This document shows, in pieces, positions 1-5,420 of a stretch of 8,308 bases of DNA; the first letter of the stretch is position 1; each line of letters opens with the position of its first letter. Source of the DNA: Ruminococcaceae bacterium UBA7147. GTDB lineage: Bacteria; Bacillota; Clostridia; Oscillospirales; Acutalibacteraceae. The notes beneath the pieces were generated by a model. The model saw only the letters and a program-made list of their open reading frames with translations. It did no database searches and was not told the origin of the DNA. The translations under genes and the position numbers were made by a program. The DNA is taken from positions 1 through 8,308 of the forward strand of contig DKWR01000067.1 of NCBI GenBank assembly GCA_002491825.1, read 5' to 3'.

Positions 1-70
1 AAACGTTACCTATATATCAATTTTAAATTCGGGCACCAAACTTTTGAATTATTCGAACCTATCCACTCGA

Positions 71-100
71 CCGCAATTCCGAATTCCGCATTCCGAATTA
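71..100 (-). repeat. Short AATTCGG-type intergenic repeat overlapping the Rrf2 stop codon
   Basis: Read on the minus strand from position 100, the sequence is TAATTCGGAATGCG followed by GAATTCGG and AATTGCGG, a string of near-identical AATTCGG/AATGCGG units. The first 14 bases match exactly the plus strand at 7981-7994, so the two copies are inverted relative to each other and lie near opposite ends of the window. The TAA that begins the repeat is the stop codon of the Rrf2 gene at 98-535. I see no clear terminator in 1-97: there is no stable GC stem followed by a T run. Confidence 0.5.
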
Positions 101-535
101 GATTACATAATCATTTGCAGGCTTGTCCTTCTGCATATCAATAATATCCTGCAAGGTTATTCCGTCAAGATAATCGCAGATTACCTTATTAAGTCCCTTC
201 CATATCGGTAAGGTAGGGCATTCACCGCTGTGTTCACAGCCGACGGGATTGTAGTCAAGACAGGCTACGGGAGCAAGACTGCCCTCGGTAAGGCGCAGAA
301 TATTGCCGACTGTGTAATTTTCGGGAGCTTTGGCAAGTCTGTAACCGCCCTGATAGCCTCTGTTAGTATTGAGAATATCGGACCTGTTGAGAATCGGCAC
401 AATCTGCTCAAGATATTTTTTTGAAATATTCTGACGTGCCGCAATATCCTTGAGCGCAATATATCCCTCATCCTGATGCTGTGCAAGGTCAATAAGCATA
501 CGCAGAGCGTATCTGCCTTTTGTTGAAATTTTCAT
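98..535 (-). CDS. Rrf2-family transcriptional regulator (IscR/NsrR-like), copy 1
   Basis: A 145-aa winged-helix regulator of the Rrf2 family. The N-terminus MKISTKGRYALR is the family signature. The helix-turn-helix spans about residues 26-50, and the wing contains GGYRLA at 63-68. Three cysteines at C92, C100 and C106 (spacing C-x7-C-x5-C) sit where IscR and NsrR proteins bind an iron-sulfur cluster, so a redox- or Fe-S-sensing DNA-binding repressor or activator is likely; cluster binding is inferred. CymR, the Rrf2 regulator of cysteine metabolism in Bacillus and Staphylococcus, is an alternative functional model. The start is ATG 535-533 with AAGGCGG at 550-544 upstream. It is a clear paralogue of the protein at 4836-5261 (shared MKISTKGRYA, SLKDIA-like helix, ILRLTEGSLAPV). 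It lies downstream of the kinase gene on the same strand across 61 bp, and a promoter-like palindrome there suggests its own transcription. Confidence 0.93.
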   Translation of the reverse strand: MKISTKGRYALRMLIDLAQHQDEGYIALKDIAARQNISKKYLEQIVPILNRSDILNTNRGYQGGYRLAKAPENYTVGNILRLTEGSLAPVACLDYNPVGCEHSGECPTLPIWKGLNKVICDYLDGITLQDIIDMQKDKPANDYVI

Positions 536-562
536 AATATCAACCGCCTTTATTTACTTAAC

Positions 563-591
563 ACTATAATAACTTATAGGCTTTCAAGAAA
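563..591 (-). promoter_or_regulatory. Putative promoter and 6-4-6 palindromic operator of Rrf2 copy 1
   Basis: Positions 564-579 form a perfect inverted repeat, CTATAA-TAAC-TTATAG, 28 bp ahead of the start codon. On the minus strand a -10-like TATAGT (568-563) overlaps its downstream arm. The matching -35 slot (591-586, TTTCTT) is poor, which would fit a regulated promoter. The dyad has the same 6-4-6 geometry and the same register to the -10 box as the dyad ahead of the second Rrf2 gene. Autoregulation is typical of this family; binding here is inferred. Confidence 0.45.
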
Positions 592-596
592 ATTAC

Positions 597-2033
597 TCAC
601 AACGGACGAATGAATTTATTTGTCTGAGTAATAACACGCAACTGATTCAGCCCGTCAAAAATTACAGATACCTTTTTGACGTAGCTTTCGTTATCTATGC
701 TTTCGTTAATCATAAGACTTGCGTTGTGTTTTTTGAGCAGTTGAGCTGTTGTCATAAGCCCGATACCGCTTCCGCCTGTTTTCCTGTGAGTTGTAATTCT
801 TCTTTTGCCGAGGTTTTCAATAATCTTCTGCTCAAACGGCAGACCGCTGTCAAATATGCTGACTGTAAAGCTTTCGTTTTCCGAACCGAAAACAATAAGC
901 ACATTGCGGATTTCTGATTTTTGAACAGCAATAAGTGCATTTTCACCGAGGTCAAGAATCAGAGTATTCAAATCATTTTCGGAAATCAAATCATTTACAG
1001 ATTCTTTAATATCACAGGCAACCGATACGTCAAAGGAAGTGTTATCTTTAATTGCTCTGTTCATAAGGTATTTCAGGCTTGCGTCTATTGAGAAAATCCC
1101 CGTTTGCACAAGTGTTTTATGCAGGTTTTCATAGTCGCTTAAAATTGTGATTCTCTCCGATGACATAGCTTTAAGCTGTGAAAGCAGTGCCTGTGACTTT
1201 TCCTTTTGCTCGTCGGGTGAATTGCATTCTAAAATTTCCTCAACAGCCGACTCCATTGCAGGAATCAGCTTGTTGTCACGATGTATAATACTTGATAATT
1301 CCTCATTGCTTTGCTTTAATTTCTGATTAATTTTCTGTTGCTCGGAAAGCGAATTTTCAAGTATTTCTATGTTACGCTTATATACCTTTTCAAGATATAT
1401 GTTTGTAATGTGCTTTTTCCACCATAAAAGCAACAAACAGCCGACGGCAATAATAATAAAAACGATGATAATATTTTTATAGTAGTTTTCTTCCGTAATG
1501 TAAAAGAATGACGCTATAAACAAAATCAATATACTGAAAAATACGCTTAAGTCGCTGCCGAGCTTTTCGGTGAAAGACAGAATACCGTTTTGAAATCTTT
1601 TTATTCTGAAAAACAAGAACAAACATAAAAACTGAACAGCTCCGACAATCAGAAAAATTACTGAATTTAGCATTGTTTTGTCTTTTATAAAGCTAAACAG
1701 CAAATAAGAAAACGGTAAACAAATCAATGAAGAAAGCAGATGCAGAATATAGCTTATGCTCAACGAAATAGTTGAAAGAACAACTGATGTTCCAACAGAC
1801 TTTTTGAATAAAACTAACCCATAGATTAACACGAAAGCGAACATTAATAATAAATTCAGCGGAGCGGCATACAATCGGACAGCATACGCCGATAATGAAA
1901 TAATCACAGTAAGCGGCAAGCTGAAGAAAATATGCTTTAACTTTAGTGCCTTACCCGCAAAGCGATAAAAAGCAAATATACCGCATTCGGTAATAATAAA
2001 ATACTTTATCAAAGCAACTGTCAAATTAACCAT
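597..2033 (-). CDS. Membrane-bound GHKL sensor histidine kinase (AgrC/Spo0B-type)
   Basis: A 478-aa sensor kinase. Residues 1 to about 205 are strongly hydrophobic with six or seven predicted membrane segments (about 3-24, 35-55, 58-76, 82-113, 122-143, 163-180, 187-205) and no large extracellular domain, as in AgrC-like peptide sensors. Residues about 212-245 look like a coiled coil. The phospho-acceptor is probably H251 in SSIIHRDNK. The GHKL ATPase domain follows: N box with N365 in DLGENALIAV, DSG at 395-397, and the glycine-rich GGSGIGL at 420-426. The start is ATG 2033-2031 with AGG just upstream (tight spacing); a TTG three codons in, behind AGGATGG, is an alternative. The gene is divergent from the 13-codon ORF at 2221-2262 and is separated from the Spo0A-like response regulator only by that small gene and its terminator. 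The pairing with that regulator is inferred from proximity. Confidence 0.92.
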   Translation of the reverse strand: MVNLTVALIKYFIITECGIFAFYRFAGKALKLKHIFFSLPLTVIISLSAYAVRLYAAPLNLLLMFAFVLIYGLVLFKKSVGTSVVLSTISLSISYILHLLSSLICLPFSYLLFSFIKDKTMLNSVIFLIVGAVQFLCLFLFFRIKRFQNGILSFTEKLGSDLSVFFSILILFIASFFYITEENYYKNIIIVFIIIAVGCLLLLWWKKHITNIYLEKVYKRNIEILENSLSEQQKINQKLKQSNEELSSIIHRDNKLIPAMESAVEEILECNSPDEQKEKSQALLSQLKAMSSERITILSDYENLHKTLVQTGIFSIDASLKYLMNRAIKDNTSFDVSVACDIKESVNDLISENDLNTLILDLGENALIAVQKSEIRNVLIVFGSENESFTVSIFDSGLPFEQKIIENLGKRRITTHRKTGGSGIGLMTTAQLLKKHNASLMINESIDNESYVKKVSVIFDGLNQLRVITQTNKFIRPL

Positions 2034-2101
2034 CCTAACCTGATACTAATACCTAATAAAAAGCAGAAAATCTTTTCGGTCTAATTTCTATCAGGAATTA
2101 G

Positions 2102-2130
2102 TATAAAGAGTAAAAAATCAATAAAAACAA
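2102..2130 (-). promoter_or_regulatory. Possible kinase promoter
   Basis: On the minus strand TTGTTT (2130-2125) is followed 17 bp later by TTTATA (2107-2102), with TATACT overlapping at 2105-2100. This would start transcription about 60 bp ahead of the kinase ATG. The match is weak and the region is AT-rich, so chance is possible. Confidence 0.3.
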
Positions 2131-2139
2131 ACGAAAAAC

Positions 2140-2184
2140 ACAGCTCGGAAAATAATATATAAAAACAGCTCCGTTTTTTATAAT
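2140..2184 (+). promoter_or_regulatory. Putative activator-dependent promoter of the Trp-rich peptide gene with direct repeats
   Basis: A perfect -10 hexamer TATAAT lies at 2179-2184, 36 bp before the peptide ATG. The -35 position (about 2156-2161, TATATA) has no resemblance to TTGACA. A perfect 7-bp direct repeat ACAGCTC occurs at 2140-2146 and 2165-2171, 25 bp apart, on either side of the missing -35. A good -10 with no -35 and flanking direct repeats is the usual look of a promoter needing an activator. The neighbouring response regulator is the obvious candidate, but no Spo0A-type box (TGTCGAA) is visible. Confidence 0.45.
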
Positions 2185-2212
2185 TTGAACCATAAATTAA
2201 AAGAAAACGGAG
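2169..2212 (+). repeat. Inverted repeat pairing the promoter region with the peptide ribosome binding site
   Basis: CTCCGTTTT (2169-2177) and AAAACGGAG (2204-2212) are a perfect 9-bp inverted repeat. The right arm contains most of the ribosome binding site of the 13-codon ORF. A transcript begun at the predicted start (about 2191) lacks the left arm and keeps the site free; a transcript read through from further upstream could hide it in a hairpin. The arms could instead be a protein operator. Confidence 0.4.
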
Positions 2213-2220
2213 GTGTAATT

Positions 2221-2262
2221 ATGGGATTTTGGGAATGGTTCTGGTCCTTATTCAGCATTTAA
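2221..2262 (+). CDS. 13-aa Trp-rich amphipathic peptide, candidate signal peptide
   Basis: A very short ORF encodes MGFWEWFWSLFSI and a TAA stop. It has a strong ribosome binding site (CGGAGGTG at 2208-2215, six bases from ATG), a consensus -10 box upstream and an intrinsic terminator just downstream, so it looks like a complete monocistronic gene of about 120 nt. Three of 13 residues are Trp and three Phe. Modelled as a helix, G2, E5, S9 and S12 fall on one face and the aromatic and aliphatic residues cover the rest, giving an amphipathic membrane-seeking helix. There is no leader or double-glycine motif. It sits between a GHKL membrane kinase and a response regulator on the opposite strand, which suggests a leaderless pheromone or a small membrane effector controlled by the pair. 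It could also be a short leaderless antimicrobial or the marker of a small RNA. I do not recognise a named family. Confidence 0.6.
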   Translation: MGFWEWFWSLFSI

Positions 2263-2275
2263 AAATCAAAGTCAT

Positions 2276-2311
2276 AAACAGGTCGCATTTTTATAATGCG
2301 GCTTGTTTTTT
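2276..2311. terminator. Bidirectional intrinsic terminator between the peptide gene and the response regulator
   Basis: The stem CGCATT (2284-2289) pairs with AATGCG (2295-2300) across a 5-nt loop. It extends outward through GU pairs and A/T pairs to about 13 bp, ending in GTTTTTT on the plus strand. On the minus strand the same stem is followed by a short T-rich stretch. It sits between converging genes, so it can end both the peptide transcript and the response regulator transcript. Confidence 0.82.
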
Positions 2312-2316
2312 ATGGG

Positions 2317-3102
2317 CTAATATTCATTTTTAATCTTGTTTGCATAGTAAAAAATAAATTCCGTAAGCGTCGGCACACCCTTTGACGAGCTTATTTTTGC
2401 AGTGTAGTTTGCCAGCAAATCGTCAATGCTCGACGTTGCCCACGCTCGGTTTATTGCATTCTGCATTGCCCGTTCAACACTGCATTCCGTTTTGCCGTAC
2501 TTTCTTGCAATTACACTGCAAAGGTTCTGTGTGGGCTCCTTGATAGTAATCATAATTGCGTCGGTCAGGTATTTATATCCGACAGATTTCTGATTTACCC
2601 CGATAAGATTCAGCTCTGCAATAATTCGCCTTGTTATTCTTTTCTGATAATAAGCAGGAGTTTCGCTTTCTTCAAAATCAGCCTTATGAATCTGTTTTCT
2701 GCTCTTGATAATAGGAGCGAGCATACGCAGAAAATCAATTACCGATTTTTCACTGTACCCGTCCTGATGCTTTGACATAATGTAATCGGCGCCGAGCTGT
2801 CTGGCGGTTTCATATGTAACAGAGCTTGAGTTGTTGGTGGTGATAAGAATATACGGCACCTTGCAAAGCGACATATCCCTGATTCCGCTTAAAACATTCA
2901 GTCCGCTTCCGCTTCCCTGATGAAGCTCCAGATCGAGAATTACGACGTCGGGCAAGGTGTCACGAATATAGTCGAGTGCCTTAAAGGCGTTGTTTGTCAC
3001 TCCCACAAGTATCATATCGTCAGAATTGTCTGCAAGGTTAATAATCTGTTTGCAGGCGTATTGGTCATCTTCAACAAGAAGTATTGATAATTTATTATCC
3101 AT
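2317..3102 (-). CDS. Response regulator with Spo0A-like C-terminal DNA-binding domain
   Basis: A 261-aa two-domain protein. Residues 5 to about 130 are a receiver domain: acidic pocket E11-D12-D13, phospho-acceptor D57 in VVILDLEL, T88/T89 and K111. After a linker, residues about 155-261 resemble the Spo0A C-terminal effector domain: GYKYLTDAI corresponds to Spo0A GYLYLREAI, the recognition region KYGKTECSVERAMQNAINRAW (about 201-221) to its TASRVERAIRHAIEVAW, and PTLTEFIFYYANKI to PTNSEFIAMVADKL. It is therefore likely a phosphorylation-controlled transcription factor. It is unlikely to be the housekeeping Spo0A, because the receiver is diverged and it is partnered with a kinase and peptide gene, but that is inference. 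The start is ATG 3102-3100 with GAGGT at 3111-3107. It is divergent from the XRE gene and has its own good promoter. Confidence 0.9.
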   Translation of the reverse strand: MDNKLSILLVEDDQYACKQIINLADNSDDMILVGVTNNAFKALDYIRDTLPDVVILDLELHQGSGSGLNVLSGIRDMSLCKVPYILITTNNSSSVTYETARQLGADYIMSKHQDGYSEKSVIDFLRMLAPIIKSRKQIHKADFEESETPAYYQKRITRRIIAELNLIGVNQKSVGYKYLTDAIMITIKEPTQNLCSVIARKYGKTECSVERAMQNAINRAWATSSIDDLLANYTAKISSSKGVPTLTEFIFYYANKIKNEY

Positions 3103-3150
3103 AGCGACCTCGTTAATGCTGAAAAAGCAATTGTATTTTATGTTGAGTAT

Positions 3151-3179
3151 ATAATATCATCTTTTTCTACAAAAAGCAA
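3151..3179 (-). promoter_or_regulatory. Promoter of the Spo0A-like response regulator gene
   Basis: On the minus strand TTGCTT (3179-3174) is followed after exactly 17 bp by TATTAT (3156-3151), giving a start near 3144 and a 40-nt leader. The -35 box lies within a tandem repeat. Confidence 0.6.
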
Positions 3180-3198
3180 CAAAAAGCAACGAGAAACA
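3169..3198. repeat. 10-bp tandem repeat over the response regulator -35 box
   Basis: ACAAAAAGCA occurs twice in tandem (3169-3178, 3179-3188), followed by a degenerate third unit ACGAGAAACA (3189-3198). Ten-bp spacing puts each unit on the same helix face, so cooperative protein binding is possible. The rest of the divergent region (3199-3333) is very AT-rich and I see no further motif I can defend. Confidence 0.5.
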
Positions 3199-3333
3199 AT
3201 ATTTATGACTAAATTTATTTGTATCTGTTTTATGTTAAAATAACTATAAAAATATAAAATTATGTTTTATTTAGCAAAAAATACCCCTACAAATATATTT
3301 ATTAATGGAATAAATCTTGGGTGATAAAAATAT

Positions 3334-3699
3334 ATGGAAAAGACTTTCGGCTCGTTCATTTATGAAAAAAGAACTCAAAAGCATATTTCACTTCGTGGGC
3401 TTGCAGATATGATTGACGTTTCTCCGGTGTATGTATCAAGTATAGAAAAGGGTAAACGTGCCGCACCGACATATCCTGTTCTGATAAAAATTGCAAATTC
3501 GCTTTTGCTCAGTGATGAAGAAACGGTGTTAATGTTAGATTTGGCGGCAAAGTCTAAAAATTCTTTGACTTTAGCAGAGGATTTGCTCAAATATATTAAT
3601 GATAATCAGATTGTGCATCGGGCGTTGCGAACTGCAAAAAAGTGCAATGCAACCGATGAAGACTGGCAGAAGTTTATTGACAGCCTTACGGAAAAATAA
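3334..3699 (+). CDS. XRE-family helix-turn-helix regulator
   Basis: A 121-aa protein with an N-terminal Cro/C1-type domain over residues about 8-62; the helix-turn-helix LRGLADMIDVSPVYVSSIEKG spans 20-40. The remaining 60 residues are mostly helical and charged (KYINDNQIVHRALRTAKKC) with no recognised ligand-binding or protease domain. They may serve for dimerisation. This suggests a small DNA-binding repressor. The start ATG at 3334 has only a modest upstream GGGTGA (3319-3324). The gene is divergent from the response regulator across 231 bp, so it may act on that shared region. It ends with its own terminator and is not in an operon with the permease. Its target and signal cannot be told from the sequence. 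Confidence 0.88.
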   Translation: MEKTFGSFIYEKRTQKHISLRGLADMIDVSPVYVSSIEKGKRAAPTYPVLIKIANSLLLSDEETVLMLDLAAKSKNSLTLAEDLLKYINDNQIVHRALRTAKKCNATDEDWQKFIDSLTEK

Positions 3700-3715
3700 A
3701 TAGAAGTTACATCAA

Positions 3716-3740
3716 GGCGCTCGTTTTGAGCGTCTTTTTT
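3716..3740 (+). terminator. Intrinsic terminator after the XRE gene
   Basis: GGCGCTC (3716-3722), loop GTTTT, GAGCGTC (3728-3734) and six T residues. One GU pair is included. It lies 16 bp after the XRE stop codon and inside the upstream extension of the permease reading frame, which argues that the permease starts further downstream. Confidence 0.88.
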
Positions 3741-3743
3741 GCA

Positions 3744-3771
3744 TTTACAATTAATATCTGCGTGATAATAA
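3744..3771 (+). promoter_or_regulatory. Possible promoter of the AEC permease gene
   Basis: TTTACA (3744-3749) and TAATAA (3766-3771) are separated by 16 bp, directly after the XRE terminator. The match is moderate. A TTGACT at 3794-3799 lacks a convincing -10. Confidence 0.35.
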
Positions 3772-3836
3772 AAATTTTTCTGCAAATAATATGCTTGACT
3801 GCAAGTACATATTTTCTGATTTTCGGAGGCGGTACA

Positions 3837-4769
3837 ATGAACATATTTACGTCGGTGATTTTTCAGATTGCAGTTTTATTTTCTTTTATTTTAATCGGTT
3901 TTATCCTTTGCAGACTGAACCTGCTTCCGAGGGAAGCGTCAACCGTATTTTCAAGGCTTGAAAACAGAATTTTAATGCCTGCCGTTGTAATCAATACATT
4001 CCGGACAAACTGCACTGTGGAAAACATCACCAAAAAGTGGGTGTTCATTGCCTACAGCGCAGTTATTCTTGCGTTCTGTATTCTTGTGGCTTTCATAGTC
4101 AGCCGATTTCTCGGCAAAACGCCGTATCTTCAGAAAATCTACAGGTATTCAATTGCGGTTTCAAATTTCGGCTTTGTCGGTACGGCTATGGTTTCGGGAA
4201 TCTACGGAGCAGACAGCATTGAGCTTTTCGACTATCTTATGTTCACCCTGCCGCTGAATATGTTTACCTATTCAATCGGAATTGCATGGCTCGTTCCGAA
4301 CAGCGGCAAGGTGTTTTCGCTTAAAACATTTCTGAATCCTATTTTTGTTTCACTGTTTATCGGTGCCGCTATCGGCTTACTAAATCTACCAAAATTCCAA
4401 CTTGTTACTTCTGTGATTTCATCTGCCGCCGGTTGTATGTCGCCGATTGCTATGATTCTGACAGGTTTTGTAATCGGCGGCTACAGACTGCCCGAGTTGT
4501 TTAAGCACTGGCAGACCTATGTTGTTGCAGGGATAAGGCTTGTTGCACTGCCTGCCGTTGTTGTTACTGTTTTAATGCTGTTAAACACTCCGCAGGAAAT
4601 AATAATCGCAACGCTCTGCGCCCACGCAATGCCGCTTGGGCTAAATACAGTCATAATGCCGTCAGCATACGGCGAAAACCCCGAAACGGGTGCAAGTATG
4701 GCGCTTGTGTCGCAGATTTGCTCGGTGTTTACAATTCCGACTTTATTTTTTATTTTCGGCTACGCATAA
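3837..4769 (+). CDS. AEC-family permease (auxin efflux carrier superfamily)
   Basis: A 310-aa integral membrane transporter with about ten hydrophobic segments. Family motifs are visible: ILMPAVVINTF near 45-55, SNFGFVGTAM at 109-118 and AMPLGLNTVIMPSAYG at 264-279. AEC proteins move small organic acids, amino acids or related solutes across the inner membrane; the substrate here cannot be told. The reading frame is open from 3726, but that region holds the upstream terminator. ATG 3837 has a strong GGAGG at 3825-3829 and gives the usual family length, so I choose it. The gene is followed after 66 bp by an Rrf2 regulator with its own promoter. Its location beside cysteine biosynthesis genes makes a sulfur-related substrate possible, but this is only context. 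Confidence 0.88.
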   Translation: MNIFTSVIFQIAVLFSFILIGFILCRLNLLPREASTVFSRLENRILMPAVVINTFRTNCTVENITKKWVFIAYSAVILAFCILVAFIVSRFLGKTPYLQKIYRYSIAVSNFGFVGTAMVSGIYGADSIELFDYLMFTLPLNMFTYSIGIAWLVPNSGKVFSLKTFLNPIFVSLFIGAAIGLLNLPKFQLVTSVISSAAGCMSPIAMILTGFVIGGYRLPELFKHWQTYVVAGIRLVALPAVVVTVLMLLNTPQEIIIATLCAHAMPLGLNTVIMPSAYGENPETGASMALVSQICSVFTIPTLFFIFGYA

Positions 4770-4798
4770 TTGACAAGGCGTGAATATTGTGATATTCT
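4770..4798 (+). promoter_or_regulatory. Promoter and 6-4-6 palindromic operator of Rrf2 copy 2
   Basis: A consensus TTGACA (4770-4775), 17-bp spacer and TATTCT (4793-4798) begin immediately after the permease stop codon. A perfect dyad GAATAT-TGTG-ATATTC (4782-4797) covers the spacer and most of the -10 box. Protein bound there would block RNA polymerase, consistent with autorepression by the Rrf2 protein. Confidence 0.65.
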
Positions 4799-4835
4799 TA
4801 AATCATAGTATTTATATATGAATTAAGGTGATGGC

Positions 4836-5261
4836 TTGAAAATATCAACGAAAGGCCGCTATGCAGTCAGACTGATGGTGGATTTGGCGCAAAATGATAA
4901 CGGTGAAAACATTTCTCTTAAAGATATTGCAAAACGTCAGAATTTGTCGTTGAAATATCTTGAACAGATTATTACGGTGCTGACAAGGGCGGGTTACGTC
5001 ATAAGCACACGTGGCTCAAACGGCGGCTATCGTCTTACGAACAAGCCTGAATATTATACGGTGGGAATGATTTTACGTCTTACCGAGGGCAGTCTTGCGC
5101 CTGTTTCCTGCCTTGACGGAGATGCCAATACCTGTGAACGCAGAGAAAACTGTGGCACGCTGTTTATATGGGAAGAGCTTTATAAGGCTATCTGCGGTGT
5201 GGTTGATAACATCACGATTGCAGACATCATAAATAAGGGTGCAGATAACTATATTATATAG
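4836..5261 (+). CDS. Rrf2-family transcriptional regulator (IscR/NsrR-like), copy 2, TTG start
   Basis: A 141-aa Rrf2 regulator starting at TTG. The start is fixed by the conserved MKISTKGRYAVR N-terminus and AAGGTG at 4825-4830; the ATG at 4831 reads only ATG GCT TGA. The helix-turn-helix covers about 26-50 and the wing GGYRLT lies at 63-68. Cysteines C92, C100 and C106 have the same C-x7-C-x5-C spacing as in copy 1 and match the Fe-S ligand region of IscR/NsrR, so a cluster-sensing role is likely though unproven. It lies just upstream of the sulfhydrylase and cysteine synthase operon, the expected place for a local regulator of cysteine supply. CymR-type regulators lack such a cysteine triad, so this may couple Fe-S or redox state to cysteine synthesis. 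Confidence 0.93.
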   Translation: MKISTKGRYAVRLMVDLAQNDNGENISLKDIAKRQNLSLKYLEQIITVLTRAGYVISTRGSNGGYRLTNKPEYYTVGMILRLTEGSLAPVSCLDGDANTCERRENCGTLFIWEELYKAICGVVDNITIADIINKGADNYII

Positions 5262-5310
5262 TCTGGAGATATATTTACTCCGATTTGAAAATAAAATCAT
5301 ACTAAATAAG

Positions 5311-5415
5311 TAGGAAAAATATGAAATATTTTTAAAAAACCTATTGACAAATAAAGATAGTGTGGTATTATATAGGCACAAAAGCAAAACCTACTAATCT
5401 AATGGGAAATATAGG
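5311..5415 (+). promoter_or_regulatory. Array of CCTA/TAGG half-sites around the sulfur operon promoter
   Basis: TAGG (5311-5314), CCTA (5340-5343), TAGG (5373-5376), CCTA (5390-5393) and TAGG (5412-5415) alternate across the promoter and early leader. The last pair, ACCTACTAATCTA to ATATAGGA, forms a 26-bp element with CCTA and TAGG at its ends. This resembles a dimer-of-dimers operator, and the nearby Rrf2 protein is the natural candidate. An AT-only 8-bp dyad (5315-5322 with 5326-5333) lies just upstream of the -35 box. Confidence 0.4.
5344..5371 (+). promoter_or_regulatory. Promoter of the sulfhydrylase-cysteine synthase operon
   Basis: Consensus TTGACA (5344-5349) and TATTAT (5366-5371) are 16 bp apart; TTATAT two bases on gives an 18-bp spacer. 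Transcription would start near 5378, giving a leader of about 175 nt before the first enzyme gene. Confidence 0.75.
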
Positions 5416-5420
5416 AATGG

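Noticed and set aside
752..955. Open frames inside the kinase gene on both strands, and similar ones inside the other genes
   Set aside because: They lie wholly within well-supported genes, lack ribosome binding sites and show no recognisable domain.
2140..2171. LytTR-type binding site pair
   Set aside because: The neighbouring regulator has a Spo0A-like domain rather than LytTR, and the 25-bp spacing does not fit the usual LytTR arrangement.
2221..2311. Trp-operon style attenuator (Trp-rich peptide followed by a terminator)
   Set aside because: The next genes downstream are on the opposite strand and converge on the terminator, so there is no plus-strand gene for the leader to control nearby.
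3726..3836. Longer N-terminus for the AEC permease
   Set aside because: This stretch contains the T run and right arm of the XRE terminator, and the strong GGAGG site points to ATG 3837.
4831..4839. ATG start for Rrf2 copy 2
   Set aside because: It reads ATG GCT TGA, out of frame with an immediate stop; the conserved N-terminus begins at TTG 4836.
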